A stretch of DNA of 64,000 bases, taken from the NCBI RefSeq assembly GCF_023017165.1, contig NZ_JALKBW010000001.1, positions 2,232,001-2,296,000 of the forward strand, read 5' to 3'. Shown here piece after piece: positions 53,399-62,418 of the stretch; the first letter of the stretch is position 1, and each line of letters begins with the position of its first letter. Below the pieces are notes generated by a model. That model had not been told where the DNA came from. It was given only the letters and a program-made list of their open reading frames with translations, and searched no databases. Source of the DNA: Gordonia alkaliphila. GTDB taxonomy: Bacteria > Actinomycetota > Actinomycetes > Mycobacteriales > Mycobacteriaceae. A program made the translations under genes and the position numbers.

Positions 53399-54622
53399 TC
53401 AGCTGAGGCGCTCGATGATCATCGCCATGCCCTGACCGCCGCCGACGCACATGGTCTCCAGACCGAAGGTCTTGTCGTGCGTGGTGAGGTTGTTCAGCAG
53501 GGTGGTGGTGATACGGGCACCGGTCATGCCGAACGGGTGGCCCAGCGCGATCGCGCCGCCCGAGACGTTCAGGCGATCGTGATCCATGCCGAGGACGTCG
53601 GCCGAGCCGAGCACCTGCACGGCGAAGGCTTCGTTGATCTCGTACATGTCGATGTCGCTGATCGACATGCCGGCCACGCGCAGCACCTTGCGGACCGCTT
53701 CGATCGGGCCCAGGCCCATGATCTCGGGCGACAGGCCGGTGGCCGCGGTGGCGACGATGCGCGCCAGCGGGGTCAGACCCAGCTCCTTGGCCTTGGTGTC
53801 GCTCATGATCATCAGGGCGGCGGCGCCGTCGTTCAGCGGGCAGGCGTTGCCGGCGGTGATGGTGCCGTCGGGGCGGAAGACCGGCTGCAGCTGGCTGATC
53901 TTCTCGTAGGTGGTGCCGGCGCGCGGGCCGTCGTCGGTGTTGACGATGGTGCCGTCGGGCAGGGTCACGGCGTCGATCTCACGGGCGAAGAAACCGTCGG
54001 CGATGGCCTTCTCGGCGCGGTTCTGGCTCAGGACGCCCCAGCGGTCCTGGTCCTCGCGGGAGATGCCGGTGTAGGTCACGACGTTCTCGGCGGTCTGGCC
54101 CATCGCGATGTAGACGTCGGGCAGCAGGCCGTCCTCGCGGGGATCGTGCCATGCGCCCGTGCCGCCTTCAGCGGTGGCGACGGTGCGGGCAGCAGCCTCG
54201 TCAAAGATCGGGTTCTTGGAGTTGGGGAGACCGTCGGCAGCACCGGCGGTGGCGAAGCTGGAGACGCTCTCCACGCCGCCGGAGATGAAGACGTCGCCTT
54301 CGCCGGCCTTGATGGCGTGCATGGCCATACGGGTGGTCTGCAGCGACGACGAGCAGTAGCGGTTCACGGTGACGCCCGGAACGTGGTCCAGGCCCAGCTC
54401 GACGGCGACGACGCGCGCGATGTTGTAACCGCCCGCACCGCCCGGCTGGCCGATGCCGAGGTGGATGTCTTCGATGTCGGCGACGTCGAGCTCGGGCACC
54501 TTGGCGATCGCGGTGGCGATCATCTGGCGGGCGAGCTCGTCGGGACGAAGATCCTTCAGGGACCCCTTACCGGCACGGCCGATCGGGGAGCGGGCGGTGG
54601 AAACAATAACGGCTTCAGGCAT
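53399..54622 (-). CDS. Acetyl-CoA C-acyltransferase (thiolase), FadA3-like
   Basis: 407 residues. Thiolase active-site residues: Cys90 in VNRYCSSSLQ, His in GGAIALGHPFGMTGAR and Cys in ETMCVGGGQGMAM. NEAF motif present (YEINEAFAVQ). Cleaves 3-ketoacyl-CoA in beta-oxidation. The position upstream of and divergent from cbs matches M. tuberculosis fadA3 (Rv1074c) near cbs (Rv1077). Start ATG 54622. Confidence 0.95.
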   Translation of the reverse strand: MPEAVIVSTARSPIGRAGKGSLKDLRPDELARQMIATAIAKVPELDVADIEDIHLGIGQPGGAGGYNIARVVAVELGLDHVPGVTVNRYCSSSLQTTRMAMHAIKAGEGDVFISGGVESVSSFATAGAADGLPNSKNPIFDEAAARTVATAEGGTGAWHDPREDGLLPDVYIAMGQTAENVVTYTGISREDQDRWGVLSQNRAEKAIADGFFAREIDAVTLPDGTIVNTDDGPRAGTTYEKISQLQPVFRPDGTITAGNACPLNDGAAALMIMSDTKAKELGLTPLARIVATAATGLSPEIMGLGPIEAVRKVLRVAGMSISDIDMYEINEAFAVQVLGSADVLGMDHDRLNVSGGAIALGHPFGMTGARITTTLLNNLTTHDKTFGLETMCVGGGQGMAMIIERLS

Positions 54623-54700
54623 GTCGTCAGGGTAACTCACAACCCCGCAATGAACCGACCGGAGGCACAGTGCTTCCCGATGAGTGCAACTATGGGAGGT

Positions 54701-56110
54701 ATGCGCATCGCCAATCACGTCGTCGACCTGGTCGGAAACACCCCGCTCGTCAAGCTCAATTCGGTCACCAAACCGGGTTCGGGTCTTGTCGCGGCGAAGC
54801 TCGAATACCTCAACCCCGGGGGCAGTTCGAAGGACCGGATCGCCACCCGAATGATCGACGCCGCCGAGGCCTCGGGGGAACTGAAGCCCGGTGGCACCAT
54901 CGTCGAGCCGACGTCGGGCAACACCGGCGTGGGACTGGCACTGGTGGCGCAGCAGCGTGGCTACAAGTGCGTCTTCGTGTGCCCGGACAAGGTGGCCGAG
55001 GACAAGCGGAACGTGCTGCGTGCCTACGGCGCGCAGGTGGTGGTGTGCCCGACGGCCGTGCCGCCCGAGCATCCGGACAGCTACTACAACGTGTCCGATC
55101 GCCTTGTGCGCGAGATCGACGGCGCGTGGAAGCCCAACCAGTACGAGAACCCGGAAGGTCCGCGTAGCCACTACGAGACCACGGGGCCGGAGATCTGGGC
55201 CGACACCGACGGCACGATCACCCATTTCGTGGCTGGCGTCGGCACCGGCGGCACCATCACCGGCACCGGCCGCTACCTGAAGGAAGTCTCCGAGGGACGC
55301 GTCAAGGTGGTCGGCGTGGATCCCGAGGGCTCGGTGTACTCCGGCGGCTCGGGTCGTCCGTACCTGGTGGAGGGTGTCGGCGAGGACTTCTGGCCGGGCG
55401 CCTACGACCCGACGGTGCCCGACGAGATCATCGCCGTGTCCGACGCCGACTCGTTCGAGATGACGCGACGGTTGGCGCGCGAAGAGGGCCTGTTGGTCGG
55501 CGGATCGTGCGGCATGGCCGTGGTCGCGGCGCTCCGGGTGGCCGAGCGCGAAGGGCCGGACGCTGTGGTCGTGGTGCTGCTGCCCGACGGCGGGCGCGGC
55601 TACCTGTCGAAGATCTTCAACGACGACTGGATGAGCAGCTACGGCTTCCTGCGGACGCCGCTCGAAGGCGAGCAGCCGGAGTCGACGGTGGGCGAGGTGC
55701 TGCGCGGCAAGAACGGCGCGCTGCCCGACCTGGTGCACACGCACCCGCAGGAGACGCTTCGCGACGCCATCGAGATCCTGCGCGAGTTCGGCGTCTCGCA
55801 GATGCCGGTGGTCGGCGCGGAACCGCCGATCATGGCCGGTGAAATCGCCGGCGCGGTGAACGAGCGGGACCTGCTGTCGGCGGTCTTCGAGGGGCGTGCC
55901 ACGCTGGCCGACCCGGTGTCGAAGCACATGGGCGAACCCTTCCCGCTGATCGGTGCCGGCGAGCCGGTGTCGTCGGCCATGGAGGCCTTGGGCCAGACCG
56001 ACGCGCTGATGGTGGTCGACGACGGCAAGCCCGCCGGTGTCATCACCCGACACGACCTCCTGGCGTACGCCAGCACCCATCCGCTTCCGACTCGAGAGGG
56101 CGCACTGTGA
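54701..56110 (+). CDS. cbs: Cystathionine beta-synthase
   Basis: 469 residues. PLP-binding Lys44 in GGSSKDRIA, PTSGNTGVGLA for the cofactor phosphate site, GTGGTITGTGRYLK, and GGSCGMAV. Residues 345-460 hold two CBS domains (DAIEILREFGVSQMPVV and DALMVVDDGKPAGVITRHDLL). No heme domain. Condenses serine or O-acetylserine with homocysteine. It is coupled to metB by a GTGA overlap. ATG 54701 has GGGAGG five bases upstream. Confidence 0.95.
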   Translation: MRIANHVVDLVGNTPLVKLNSVTKPGSGLVAAKLEYLNPGGSSKDRIATRMIDAAEASGELKPGGTIVEPTSGNTGVGLALVAQQRGYKCVFVCPDKVAEDKRNVLRAYGAQVVVCPTAVPPEHPDSYYNVSDRLVREIDGAWKPNQYENPEGPRSHYETTGPEIWADTDGTITHFVAGVGTGGTITGTGRYLKEVSEGRVKVVGVDPEGSVYSGGSGRPYLVEGVGEDFWPGAYDPTVPDEIIAVSDADSFEMTRRLAREEGLLVGGSCGMAVVAALRVAEREGPDAVVVVLLPDGGRGYLSKIFNDDWMSSYGFLRTPLEGEQPESTVGEVLRGKNGALPDLVHTHPQETLRDAIEILREFGVSQMPVVGAEPPIMAGEIAGAVNERDLLSAVFEGRATLADPVSKHMGEPFPLIGAGEPVSSAMEALGQTDALMVVDDGKPAGVITRHDLLAYASTHPLPTREGAL

Positions 56111-57249
56111 CCGATCAGGGCTTCTCCACCAAGGCAATTCACGCGGGCTGGGATCCCGAAGCCCGCACCGGGGCGGTGAACGTGCCGATCTACGCGAGTT
56201 CCACCTTCGCCCAGGACGGCGTCGGCGGCATGCGCGACGGCTTCGAGTACGCGCGCACCGGGAACCCGACTCGTCGGGTGCTGGAAGCGAACCTCGCCGC
56301 GATCGAAAACGGTACGTACGGACGGGGTTTCGCGTCAGGCATGGCCGCGACCGACGCCATCCTGCGCGCTGCTCTGCGCCCCGGTGATCACCTGGTGATT
56401 CCGAACGACGCCTACGGCGGCACCTTCCGACTCATCGACAAAGTGTTCTCGCAGTGGGGGATCGAGTACTCGGTGGCCCCGGTGGCGGACGTCGACGCCG
56501 TCGCCGCGGCCATGACGACGAAGACCAAACTGGTGTGGCTGGAGACGCCGACCAACCCGCTGCTGAACGTCGGCGACATCGCCGCCGTGGCTGATGCCGC
56601 ACACGCCGGCGGGGCGAAGCTGGTGGTGGACAACACCTTTGCCACGCCCTACCTGCAGCGGCCGTTGGAGCTCGGCGCGGATGTCGTCGTGCACTCGACC
56701 ACCAAGTACCTCGGCGGGCACTCCGACGTGGTCGGTGGCGCGATGGTGACCGACGACGAGCAGTTCGACGCCGACATCGCTTTCCTGCAGAACGGTGCCG
56801 GCGCGGTGCCCGGACCGTTCGACGCGTACCTCACCATGCGCGGGATCAAGACTCTGTCCGTTCGTATGGAGCGGCACTGCGACAACGCCGAGGCGCTGGT
56901 GGAACTCCTTGCGGCGCACCCGAAGGTGGCCTCGGTGCTGTATCCGGGCCTCACCGACCATCCCGGCCACGATGCGGCCGCGCGTCAGATGAAGCGCTTC
57001 GGCGGCATGATCTCGGTGCGTCTTGCCGGTGGTCGCGAGGCCGCGCTCGACTTCTGCGCGCGGACCAAGATCTTCACGCTGGCCGAGTCGCTCGGTGGCA
57101 TCGAATCGCTGATCGAGCACCCGGGCGCCATGACGCACGCGTCGACGGCAGGTTCGCTGCTGGAGGTGCCCGACGATCTGGTGCGACTCTCGGTCGGCAT
57201 CGAGGACGTCGAGGATCTGGTGGCCGACGTCGAGCAGGCGCTGGGCTGA
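56107..57249 (+). CDS. metB: Cystathionine gamma-synthase
   Basis: 380 residues, Cys/Met-metabolism PLP fold. Lys200 in VVHSTTKYLGGHSDVVGG binds PLP; YARTGNPTRRVLE and SGMAATDAI are typical. Makes cystathionine from an O-acyl-homoserine and cysteine, or runs as gamma-lyase/synthase. Start GTG 56107. Same cbs-metB pair as in mycobacteria (Rv1077/Rv1079), here without the intervening pra gene. Confidence 0.94.
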   Translation: MTDQGFSTKAIHAGWDPEARTGAVNVPIYASSTFAQDGVGGMRDGFEYARTGNPTRRVLEANLAAIENGTYGRGFASGMAATDAILRAALRPGDHLVIPNDAYGGTFRLIDKVFSQWGIEYSVAPVADVDAVAAAMTTKTKLVWLETPTNPLLNVGDIAAVADAAHAGGAKLVVDNTFATPYLQRPLELGADVVVHSTTKYLGGHSDVVGGAMVTDDEQFDADIAFLQNGAGAVPGPFDAYLTMRGIKTLSVRMERHCDNAEALVELLAAHPKVASVLYPGLTDHPGHDAAARQMKRFGGMISVRLAGGREAALDFCARTKIFTLAESLGGIESLIEHPGAMTHASTAGSLLEVPDDLVRLSVGIEDVEDLVADVEQALG

Positions 57250-57293
57250 CCGCGCTCTGACGCGATCGGCTGTCGGGCTGACTCGGGGCCGTC

Positions 57294-58019
57294 ATGGTCC
57301 GCGATCGCCTGGCCTGCTGGCTGTGGGAGGTGCCCGACGAACCCGGTGCAGTAGTGCGGTTCGCCCGGGCACGGAGATTGGCTGAGGTCTTCGTCAACGG
57401 CGCGGACGGCGCAGCTGCGCAACAGTGTTCCGCGCTGCGGGGTGCGGCCGTCTCGACGGCGTGCCTCGGCGGCGACCCGCGGTGGGTGTGGGAACCCGAT
57501 CGCGCGATCGCATGGTCGCGCGAGGCCCTACGTCGAACGGGTTGCCGCACACTGCATCTGGACGTCGAGCCGTGGGCGTTGCCGGAATGGCCCGACGATC
57601 CCCGACGGTTGGCCGCGGCCTACGCGGACCTGGTCGAGGCCTGCGCTCACGCCTTGCCCGGCACCGCCGTCGAGATCGACGTGGTGCCCTGGCTGTTCGA
57701 CGACCTGCCCGTCGAGGCGCGTCGGGCGATGAGTTCGGCGTCGTCGATCACCGTGCTCGCCTATCGCGATCGCGCCGACGCGATTCTGCGATTCGCCCGG
57801 CCGGCGATCGAGGCGGCACACGCAGCGCGACGGCCCTATCGGATCGGCGTCGAGACGATGCCGGTCGGGCCGGGCATACCGTCGTCGGCGACGTTCGCCG
57901 ACGACGGTGCCGCGGTATTGCTGAGGGAGATCGAGCTGCTCGACGATGCGCTGGCCACCGACCGCTGGTTTCGCGGCGTCGCGGTGCACCACTGGGCCGC
58001 GTGGCGGACTTTACGCTGA
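57294..58019 (+). CDS. Unrecognised protein, possible TIM-barrel-like
   Basis: 241 residues from ATG 57294. Alternating strands and helices with the motifs LHLDVEPWALPEWPDD and VEIDVVPWLFDDLP, and RPYRIGVETMPVGPG near the C-terminus. This suggests a TIM-barrel-type fold with an acidic DxE active site, like some glycoside-hydrolase relatives. No family assignment. Not exported. Its last nine bases overlap the convergent SRPBCC gene. Confidence 0.65.
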   Translation: MVRDRLACWLWEVPDEPGAVVRFARARRLAEVFVNGADGAAAQQCSALRGAAVSTACLGGDPRWVWEPDRAIAWSREALRRTGCRTLHLDVEPWALPEWPDDPRRLAAAYADLVEACAHALPGTAVEIDVVPWLFDDLPVEARRAMSSASSITVLAYRDRADAILRFARPAIEAAHAARRPYRIGVETMPVGPGIPSSATFADDGAAVLLREIELLDDALATDRWFRGVAVHHWAAWRTLR

Positions 58020-58517
58020 CGGGAAGCTCGCGAAGTGCTTGATCGTGTCGGTTTGGACGGTGGAGAACGCGCCGTCGGAGATCGGCTTGGAGAGGAATCC
58101 GGGGAGCCCGGCGCCGGCCAGTTCCATGGCGAAGCGCCAGATCAGGCGCGAGCCGTGGGCGGCGGGCGAGACTTCGGTGTACTCGCCGAACTTGCGCAGC
58201 CCCGGGATATTGACGCGGACGCCGTGGAAGGCGTGCCGGTAGGTCTGCGTCGCCGAGTCCTCGTCCCAGATGAAGAAGACCTCGTCCATCTTGATGAAGC
58301 CCGGCGCCAGGACCACGGACCGCGTGGTGCCGGGCTGGTACGGCTCGGGCGAGGTGTAGGTGACACCGCGCAGGGCCCGGCACCAGTCCAGGGTGTTCTG
58401 GCGGGTGAACTCCGCCCAGGCGACGTCCGGGGCCACCGGGATGTTCACGTCGATCTCGTAGCGCATCGGGGCGGTGGCGAAGAAGTCTTCGTCGAAGGAT
58501 TCGAGTGCATATGCCAT
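58011..58517 (-). CDS. SRPBCC-fold protein
   Basis: 168 residues. START/SRPBCC ligand-binding fold: EIDVNIPVAPDVAWAEFTRQ start, GVTYTSPEPYQPGTTRSVV and the long C-terminal helix (FSTVQTDTIKHFASF). Mycolata have many such small lipid- or aromatic-binding proteins. No catalytic residue is certain. A single gene, convergent with 57294. Confidence 0.82.
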   Translation of the reverse strand: MAYALESFDEDFFATAPMRYEIDVNIPVAPDVAWAEFTRQNTLDWCRALRGVTYTSPEPYQPGTTRSVVLAPGFIKMDEVFFIWDEDSATQTYRHAFHGVRVNIPGLRKFGEYTEVSPAAHGSRLIWRFAMELAGAGLPGFLSKPISDGAFSTVQTDTIKHFASFPSA

Positions 58518-58652
58518 GGTCGGGACTCTACTTGGCGCCCGCTCGAAAAAAGTTCCGGAGAATGTGGAACCGAACGGACCTCCGCTGCGTCTAATTAATA
58601 CGCGTCAATTTCGGTAGCCGGGGGGATGGCGAAATCGGCGCTTGGGGGGAAC

Positions 58653-58690
58653 GTGTTGGAGGCCGGAAGTGGGGGGCCGGCCTCCAACAC
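58653..58690. promoter_or_regulatory. 14-bp perfect hairpin upstream of the secreted-protein gene
   Basis: GTGTTGGAGGCCGG (58653-58666) and CCGGCCTCCAACAC (58677-58690) pair completely around a ten-base G-rich spacer. It ends 25 bases before ATG 58716. Either a leader structure that controls translation or a terminator for an upstream RNA; no T tract follows. Confidence 0.6.
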
Positions 58691-58715
58691 ACCCACGATG
58701 ACGGGAAGTGGACGC

Positions 58716-59015
58716 ATGACAGATGTGGTTGCGGATGCGGCAGTCTGGCTAGATCGCGCGCGCATGGCCGACGAGGCTGCGCAGGACTTGGATCGCCTTT
58801 TAGAGGCGGCTTCAGGCACCGTTCGCAGAAACTACTTCGGCAACGGCTGCGCTGAGGGGATTGCGCTGTTTGAGGAACTGCACAGGATTCTCTCCGCGTG
58901 GCAGGCGGACATGGGCAGTTTGACGGTAGGTCTCGCGGCGACCGCTGAGCGTTGCCGAATTGCTGCGGCGCAGTACGAATCTGCTGACCAAGCCAGCGGG
59001 CGAATGGTGCGTTAA
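58716..59015 (+). CDS. Small helical protein with type VII secretion signal (EspC-like)
   Basis: 99 residues from ATG 58716, with a Gly/Ala-rich RBS region at -8. Two predicted long helices. Near the C-terminus YESAD (Tyr87-Asp91) matches the YxxxD/E export signal of ESX substrates, and NYFGNG in the turn resembles the WxG turn. No signal peptide. The frame could begin upstream (58626 or 58698), but those starts would include the hairpin. No ESX core genes lie in the window. The lipoprotein gene begins one base after its stop. Confidence 0.72.
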   Translation: MTDVVADAAVWLDRARMADEAAQDLDRLLEAASGTVRRNYFGNGCAEGIALFEELHRILSAWQADMGSLTVGLAATAERCRIAAAQYESADQASGRMVR

Positions 59016-59016
59016 C

Positions 59017-59637
59017 GTGCGCAAGGTAGGTCGCGCTGGAGTATTCGGCCTCGTGGCGCTGGTCGTGAGTTCCTGCGGTTCAGGAGAGGAGCAGGGCGAC
59101 ATCTCCGCGTTCCGCAGGCCACCTATTATTACGGCTCCTTCAAGTCCATCGGTTGCCCTTCCGTTCTCCTCGACCTTCACAGATCGATGGAACGAGGCAA
59201 ACAACGGGAGTCAGTACGAGCCATGCACTGCTCTGGTGCCCTCGGAGTTGGGAAGCGTTGGTGTTGATTCTGGTTCGGTGCGCGATGCGGCGGGCACGAA
59301 TGGGCAGACATTACGCGGATGTACGTGGGACTACCGAGCGACCGCCGATGGGCAGCGTTGGGCGGTGTCACAGACAGTCGCGAACTCCAGCGGGTTAGCC
59401 GCATACAAGGAGAAGTACTCGATGGATCATTGGATGGAGGACTTGACCGTTTATGGGCGAGTTGTCGGCGTGACGGACTCTCCCGACCTGGGTGAGTGCA
59501 TGACTTATGTGCAGTCCGGGCAGGCCGGCATCACCACTTTGGTTATTCACCACCGGCCTCCGCACCCGCCTGTCTCGGAAGTGTGCGACCGAGCCATCGC
59601 CTTCACGAAGGCGACGATCGACAAGATGCCGCCGTGA
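59017..59637 (+). CDS. DUF3558-like lipoprotein
   Basis: 206 residues from GTG 59017. Lipobox VSSC (Cys20). Conserved pattern of DUF3558 proteins: PCTALVPSELGSVG followed by LRGCTWDY, and later Cys pairs (LGECMTYV, SEVCDRAI). Anchored outside the membrane in mycolata. Its one-base spacing to the YxxxD protein suggests a shared function, perhaps receiving or holding the secreted partner. Confidence 0.78.
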   Translation: MRKVGRAGVFGLVALVVSSCGSGEEQGDISAFRRPPIITAPSSPSVALPFSSTFTDRWNEANNGSQYEPCTALVPSELGSVGVDSGSVRDAAGTNGQTLRGCTWDYRATADGQRWAVSQTVANSSGLAAYKEKYSMDHWMEDLTVYGRVVGVTDSPDLGECMTYVQSGQAGITTLVIHHRPPHPPVSEVCDRAIAFTKATIDKMPP

Positions 59638-59997
59638 TGAGGGAATCGCGGGCACGGAGTCATTCAAACATTTGTTCTTGTCATACCTCGATGGCACCAT
59701 AGTTCTAGAGGTTGGCGACGGCCTCCGGGGGCGGGTTCCATGAGTCGCTGAGTGGCAGGCCTCGTTGGGTTTCGCCCGTGGCGGCATGCGTGTCGCGGCG
59801 GGTGATGGGTGCCGGAACTTCCGTTCCGGCGCGGAGCGTTGTTTGAGAATTTTATATTGGGGCCGGTCGGCCGTCGCCCGTTGGTCGGCGGTTGATCAGT
59901 GGTGGGCGGTGCGGGCGGAAATCGGTTCTGGCACAACGGTTTTGGTTGCACATCATGGTGGGCAGACAATTCGTTGTGAATAGAACAGATTGGTTGT
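59638..59997. other. 360-base gap with a small hairpin, no gene
   Basis: Between the lipoprotein and the XRE gene. GCCGGAAC (59811-59818) pairs with GTTCCGGC (59823-59830) around TTCC; AT-rich TTTTATATT follows at about 59852, the likely promoter zone of the XRE gene. No frame here is convincing. Confidence 0.5.
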
Positions 59998-60384
59998 GTG
60001 CCGTCCAGAGAACGCGGATCCCTCGAGTGGGACACCTACGCCTACTCGTTCGCGCACCGTCTGTTCCTGGTCCGCAAGGAGCGAGGGCTGTCGCAGGAGG
60101 AACTGGCGCATCGCTGCGGGATGCATCGCAACGCCGTGTCGAACCTGGAACGCGGCACCAGCAACCGGGCGCCCCACATCTCGGATCCGCAGCTGTCGAC
60201 CGTCTATCGGCTGGCCCGCGCGCTCGACGTCCCGCCGATGTGGTTGCTGCCGGACGTCGACAAGGTGCTGCCCGCGCGGTCGCGGGAGCAGGCGTCGGCG
60301 ATGGCGTTGTCTCGGGTGGAGGCGGAGGTCGCCGAGTTGATCGCGGCGGAGAAGGCCGCGGCCGGCGGTGGCGAGCACGACTAG
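59998..60384 (+). CDS. XRE-family helix-turn-helix regulator
   Basis: 128 residues from GTG 59998. HTH_3 domain at about 15-75 (VRKERGLSQEELAHRCGMHRNAVSNLERG), followed by a Pro-rich linker and a Glu/Ala-rich helical tail. No RBS is obvious before the GTG, so it may be leaderless. No partner toxin is visible. Could control the upstream secreted pair or distant genes. Confidence 0.85.
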   Translation: MPSRERGSLEWDTYAYSFAHRLFLVRKERGLSQEELAHRCGMHRNAVSNLERGTSNRAPHISDPQLSTVYRLARALDVPPMWLLPDVDKVLPARSREQASAMALSRVEAEVAELIAAEKAAAGGGEHD

Positions 60385-60446
60385 GCCGACCGTCGGACGA
60401 ACCCGGACTCTGACGCAGGCCCGCTGAACACAGCTGCGGAAACAGA

Positions 60447-60478
60447 AAACCGGGCCGCAGTTGTCTGCGACCCGGTTT
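60447..60478 (-). terminator. Intrinsic terminator of greA
   Basis: AAACCGGG-C-CGCAG (60447-60460) pairs with CTGCG-A-CCCGGTTT (60465-60478) with one mismatch; read on the minus strand it is followed by TTTTCTGTTT. It lies 24 bases after the greA stop. Confidence 0.85.
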
Positions 60479-60502
60479 CCGTCGGTGTGTGAACCGAGAA
60501 AC

Positions 60503-60994
60503 TCAGTGCTGGTAGGGCTCTGCGCTGACCAAGGTCACGGTGATCTCGGCGCCACTGGGCACGAGGTACGAGCGAGATTCGCCGACCTTCGCGTCGATGA
60601 TGGCCGAACCCAGCGGGGAGCTGGGGGAGTAGACCTCGACGTCGGTCGCGATGCTCTCTTCGCGGGTGGCGATGAGGAAGGTTTCGGTGTCCTTCTCGTC
60701 GGTGCCGAAGTACACGGTCACCACCGAGCCGGGGAGTGCGACGCCGGACTGGGTCGGAGCCTGTCCGATCTTCGCGCTGTTCAGGAGGTCCTGCAGCTGG
60801 CGGATACGCGCCTCCTGCTGGCCCTGCTCCTCGCGCGCAGCGTGGTAGCCGCCGTTCTCCTTGAGGTCGCCCTCTTCGCGGCGCTCGTTGATCTCGGCGG
60901 CGATGGCATCGCGATTGCCGATCAGTGAGTCGAGTTCCTCTTTGAGCCGCTGGGCAGACTCGGGGGTAAGCCAGGTCACGCCGGTGTCAGTCAT
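60503..60994 (-). CDS. greA: Transcript cleavage factor GreA
   Basis: 163 residues from ATG 60994. N-terminal coiled coil with the conserved acidic tip ([18 protein letters not shown]), which enters the RNA polymerase secondary channel to trigger cleavage of backtracked RNA; C-terminal FKBP-like domain ([22 protein letters not shown]). Matches Rv1080c position after metB. The first frame ATG (61075) is rejected: residues before MTDTGV are not conserved. Confidence 0.96.
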   Translation of the reverse strand: MTDTGVTWLTPESAQRLKEELDSLIGNRDAIAAEINERREEGDLKENGGYHAAREEQGQQEARIRQLQDLLNSAKIGQAPTQSGVALPGSVVTVYFGTDEKDTETFLIATREESIATDVEVYSPSSPLGSAIIDAKVGESRSYLVPSGAEITVTLVSAEPYQH

Positions 60995-61071
60995 AGTGGA
61001 TCTCCTTAGTGCCGTCCGCGAGTGGACTGCGTGTTCGTTGCCGCTGCACGAATGGTTCTCTATATGCAGCA

Positions 61072-61095
61072 ACACGACCCCTGACGGGGCCGTGT
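61072..61095 (-). terminator. Hairpin between the queuosine transporter and greA
   Basis: ACACGACCCC (61072-61081) and GGGGCCGTGT (61086-61095) form nine of ten pairs around TGAC. It lies after the transporter stop on the minus strand, so it can end that transcript before the greA promoter (TATA-like TATATG at about 61061). Confidence 0.6.
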
Positions 61096-61169
61096 GCTCC
61101 CAGGATACCAGTCAGTGTGGCTTGCCGCACACGGCTGACGCCGGTCCGCCGTGGAGAATCGGCGGTCGA

Positions 61170-61901
61170 TCAGGCGGTGGTCTCCGATTGCGCGTACGAC
61201 GGTTCGGCGCGTTTGAGGTAGCGCACGGCGGCGTAGGTGCCGGGCATGACCACGATCTCGATCAAGGTCTTCCACACGAAACCGATCAGGACGAACGAGG
61301 CGAACTGTCCCCAGGTGGTGACCCCGATGACCGGTGCTGCGATCGCGCAGAACACCATCGTGTCGAAGAATTCGCCCGCGACGGTCGAGCCGATCAGGCG
61401 CGCCCAGAGGTGACGCTCACCGGTGTGCTCCTTCATCCGCACGAGGACCCACGAGTTGGTGAACTCGCCGATCAGATAGCCGGCCAGGCTGGCCGCGACC
61501 AGCTGCGGCACCGCGCCGGCCACCGCCTCGAGGGCGGCCTGGTTCTCGTAGCCGTCGAGCGGTGGCAGAGCGATGGTCACGGTGAACGACAGTGAGGCCA
61601 GCAGCAGGATGGCGAAACCGGTCCAGATGGTCCGGCGCATGGCCTTGAATCCGTAGACTTCGCTGATGACGTCGCCGATCACGTAGCTCAGCGGGAAGAG
61701 GAAGAAGGCGCCGTCGGTGACGAGTGAGCCGCCGAACAGGCCGACGCCCTTGGTCGCGGCGATGTTGCTGATCAGCATGATGCCGACGAAGACGGCCATC
61801 AGCACCGGGTAGTACGGGGAGGAGATCGTTGCGAAGTTCGCTTTTAACGCCGGGGTCGGGGTGCCCGGCCGCCCAGAGTGGGCGGGTGCTTCCTCAGTCA
61901 T
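61170..61901 (-). CDS. Queuosine precursor transporter (YhhQ type)
   Basis: 243 residues with about six membrane helices. Family motifs: LISNIAATKGV, FPLSYVIGDVISEVYGF and the C-terminal FVWKTLIEIVVMPGTYAAVRYLK. Imports preQ0/preQ1 for tRNA queuosine. No tgt or que genes lie in the window. Eleven bases after DUF4307 on the same strand. Confidence 0.9.
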   Translation of the reverse strand: MTEEAPAHSGRPGTPTPALKANFATISSPYYPVLMAVFVGIMLISNIAATKGVGLFGGSLVTDGAFFLFPLSYVIGDVISEVYGFKAMRRTIWTGFAILLLASLSFTVTIALPPLDGYENQAALEAVAGAVPQLVAASLAGYLIGEFTNSWVLVRMKEHTGERHLWARLIGSTVAGEFFDTMVFCAIAAPVIGVTTWGQFASFVLIGFVWKTLIEIVVMPGTYAAVRYLKRAEPSYAQSETTA

Positions 61902-61911
61902 CGGCTGGGCC

Positions 61912-62370
61912 TCACATATCCGGTTGCAGGTAGTCGGGCACCGACGCGGTGCAGCCGAAGACTTCGCCGATCACGGCGGGGCGCGAGGTGTAGACGATGG
62001 TGCGGGCACCGACCTGCACGTCGTTGCCGGCGGGGATCAACACCTCGCGGCGTCCCACTTCGGCGCCGTCGCGGGCGCGGGCGCGAACCACACAGGCGAC
62101 AGGATCGTCGGGGTTCTGCCGGTTGACGGTGTACTGCACCGCGATCTGATCCGAGCTGAGAACCTCGTGGCCGGTGGCCGATCCCGACACCTCGGGGTCG
62201 CCGAACTTCTGGAAACCGATGTAGGCGATGACCAACCCGGCGAGCACGACGCCCACTGACAGGATGAGGAACCAGCGGCGCTTGCTACTGGCCGATTGCT
62301 CGACCGGATACGTCGCGCGCGGACCGCTCTGCGGTTTCGGCTGGTCGGAGACCCCATCTGAACTACTCAC
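61912..62370 (-). CDS. DUF4307 membrane protein
   Basis: 152 residues. Cytosolic tail, one membrane helix at about 33-53 (FLILSVGVVLAGLVIAYIGF) and an external beta domain with two cysteines (VACVVRA and FGCTAS). DUF4307, equivalent to Rv1081c beside greA and mca. The function is unknown. Divergent from mca across 48 bases. Confidence 0.9.
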   Translation of the reverse strand: MSSSDGVSDQPKPQSGPRATYPVEQSASSKRRWFLILSVGVVLAGLVIAYIGFQKFGDPEVSGSATGHEVLSSDQIAVQYTVNRQNPDDPVACVVRARARDGAEVGRREVLIPAGNDVQVGARTIVYTSRPAVIGEVFGCTASVPDYLQPDM

Positions 62371-62418
62371 GCGTCAATACCTACCATGTAGGGGAGTACC
62401 GAGCGAAGGTGAGGAAGC

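Noticed and set aside
54640..54700. Riboswitch (SAM type) before cbs-metB
   Set aside because: The leader between the thiolase start and cbs is under 80 bases and shows no helix set of a SAM riboswitch.
53312..56137. Very long frames of over 900 codons on both strands around thiolase and cbs
   Set aside because: They are the cbs and thiolase genes extended upstream through each other's antisense. Conserved starts at 54701 and 54622 explain them.
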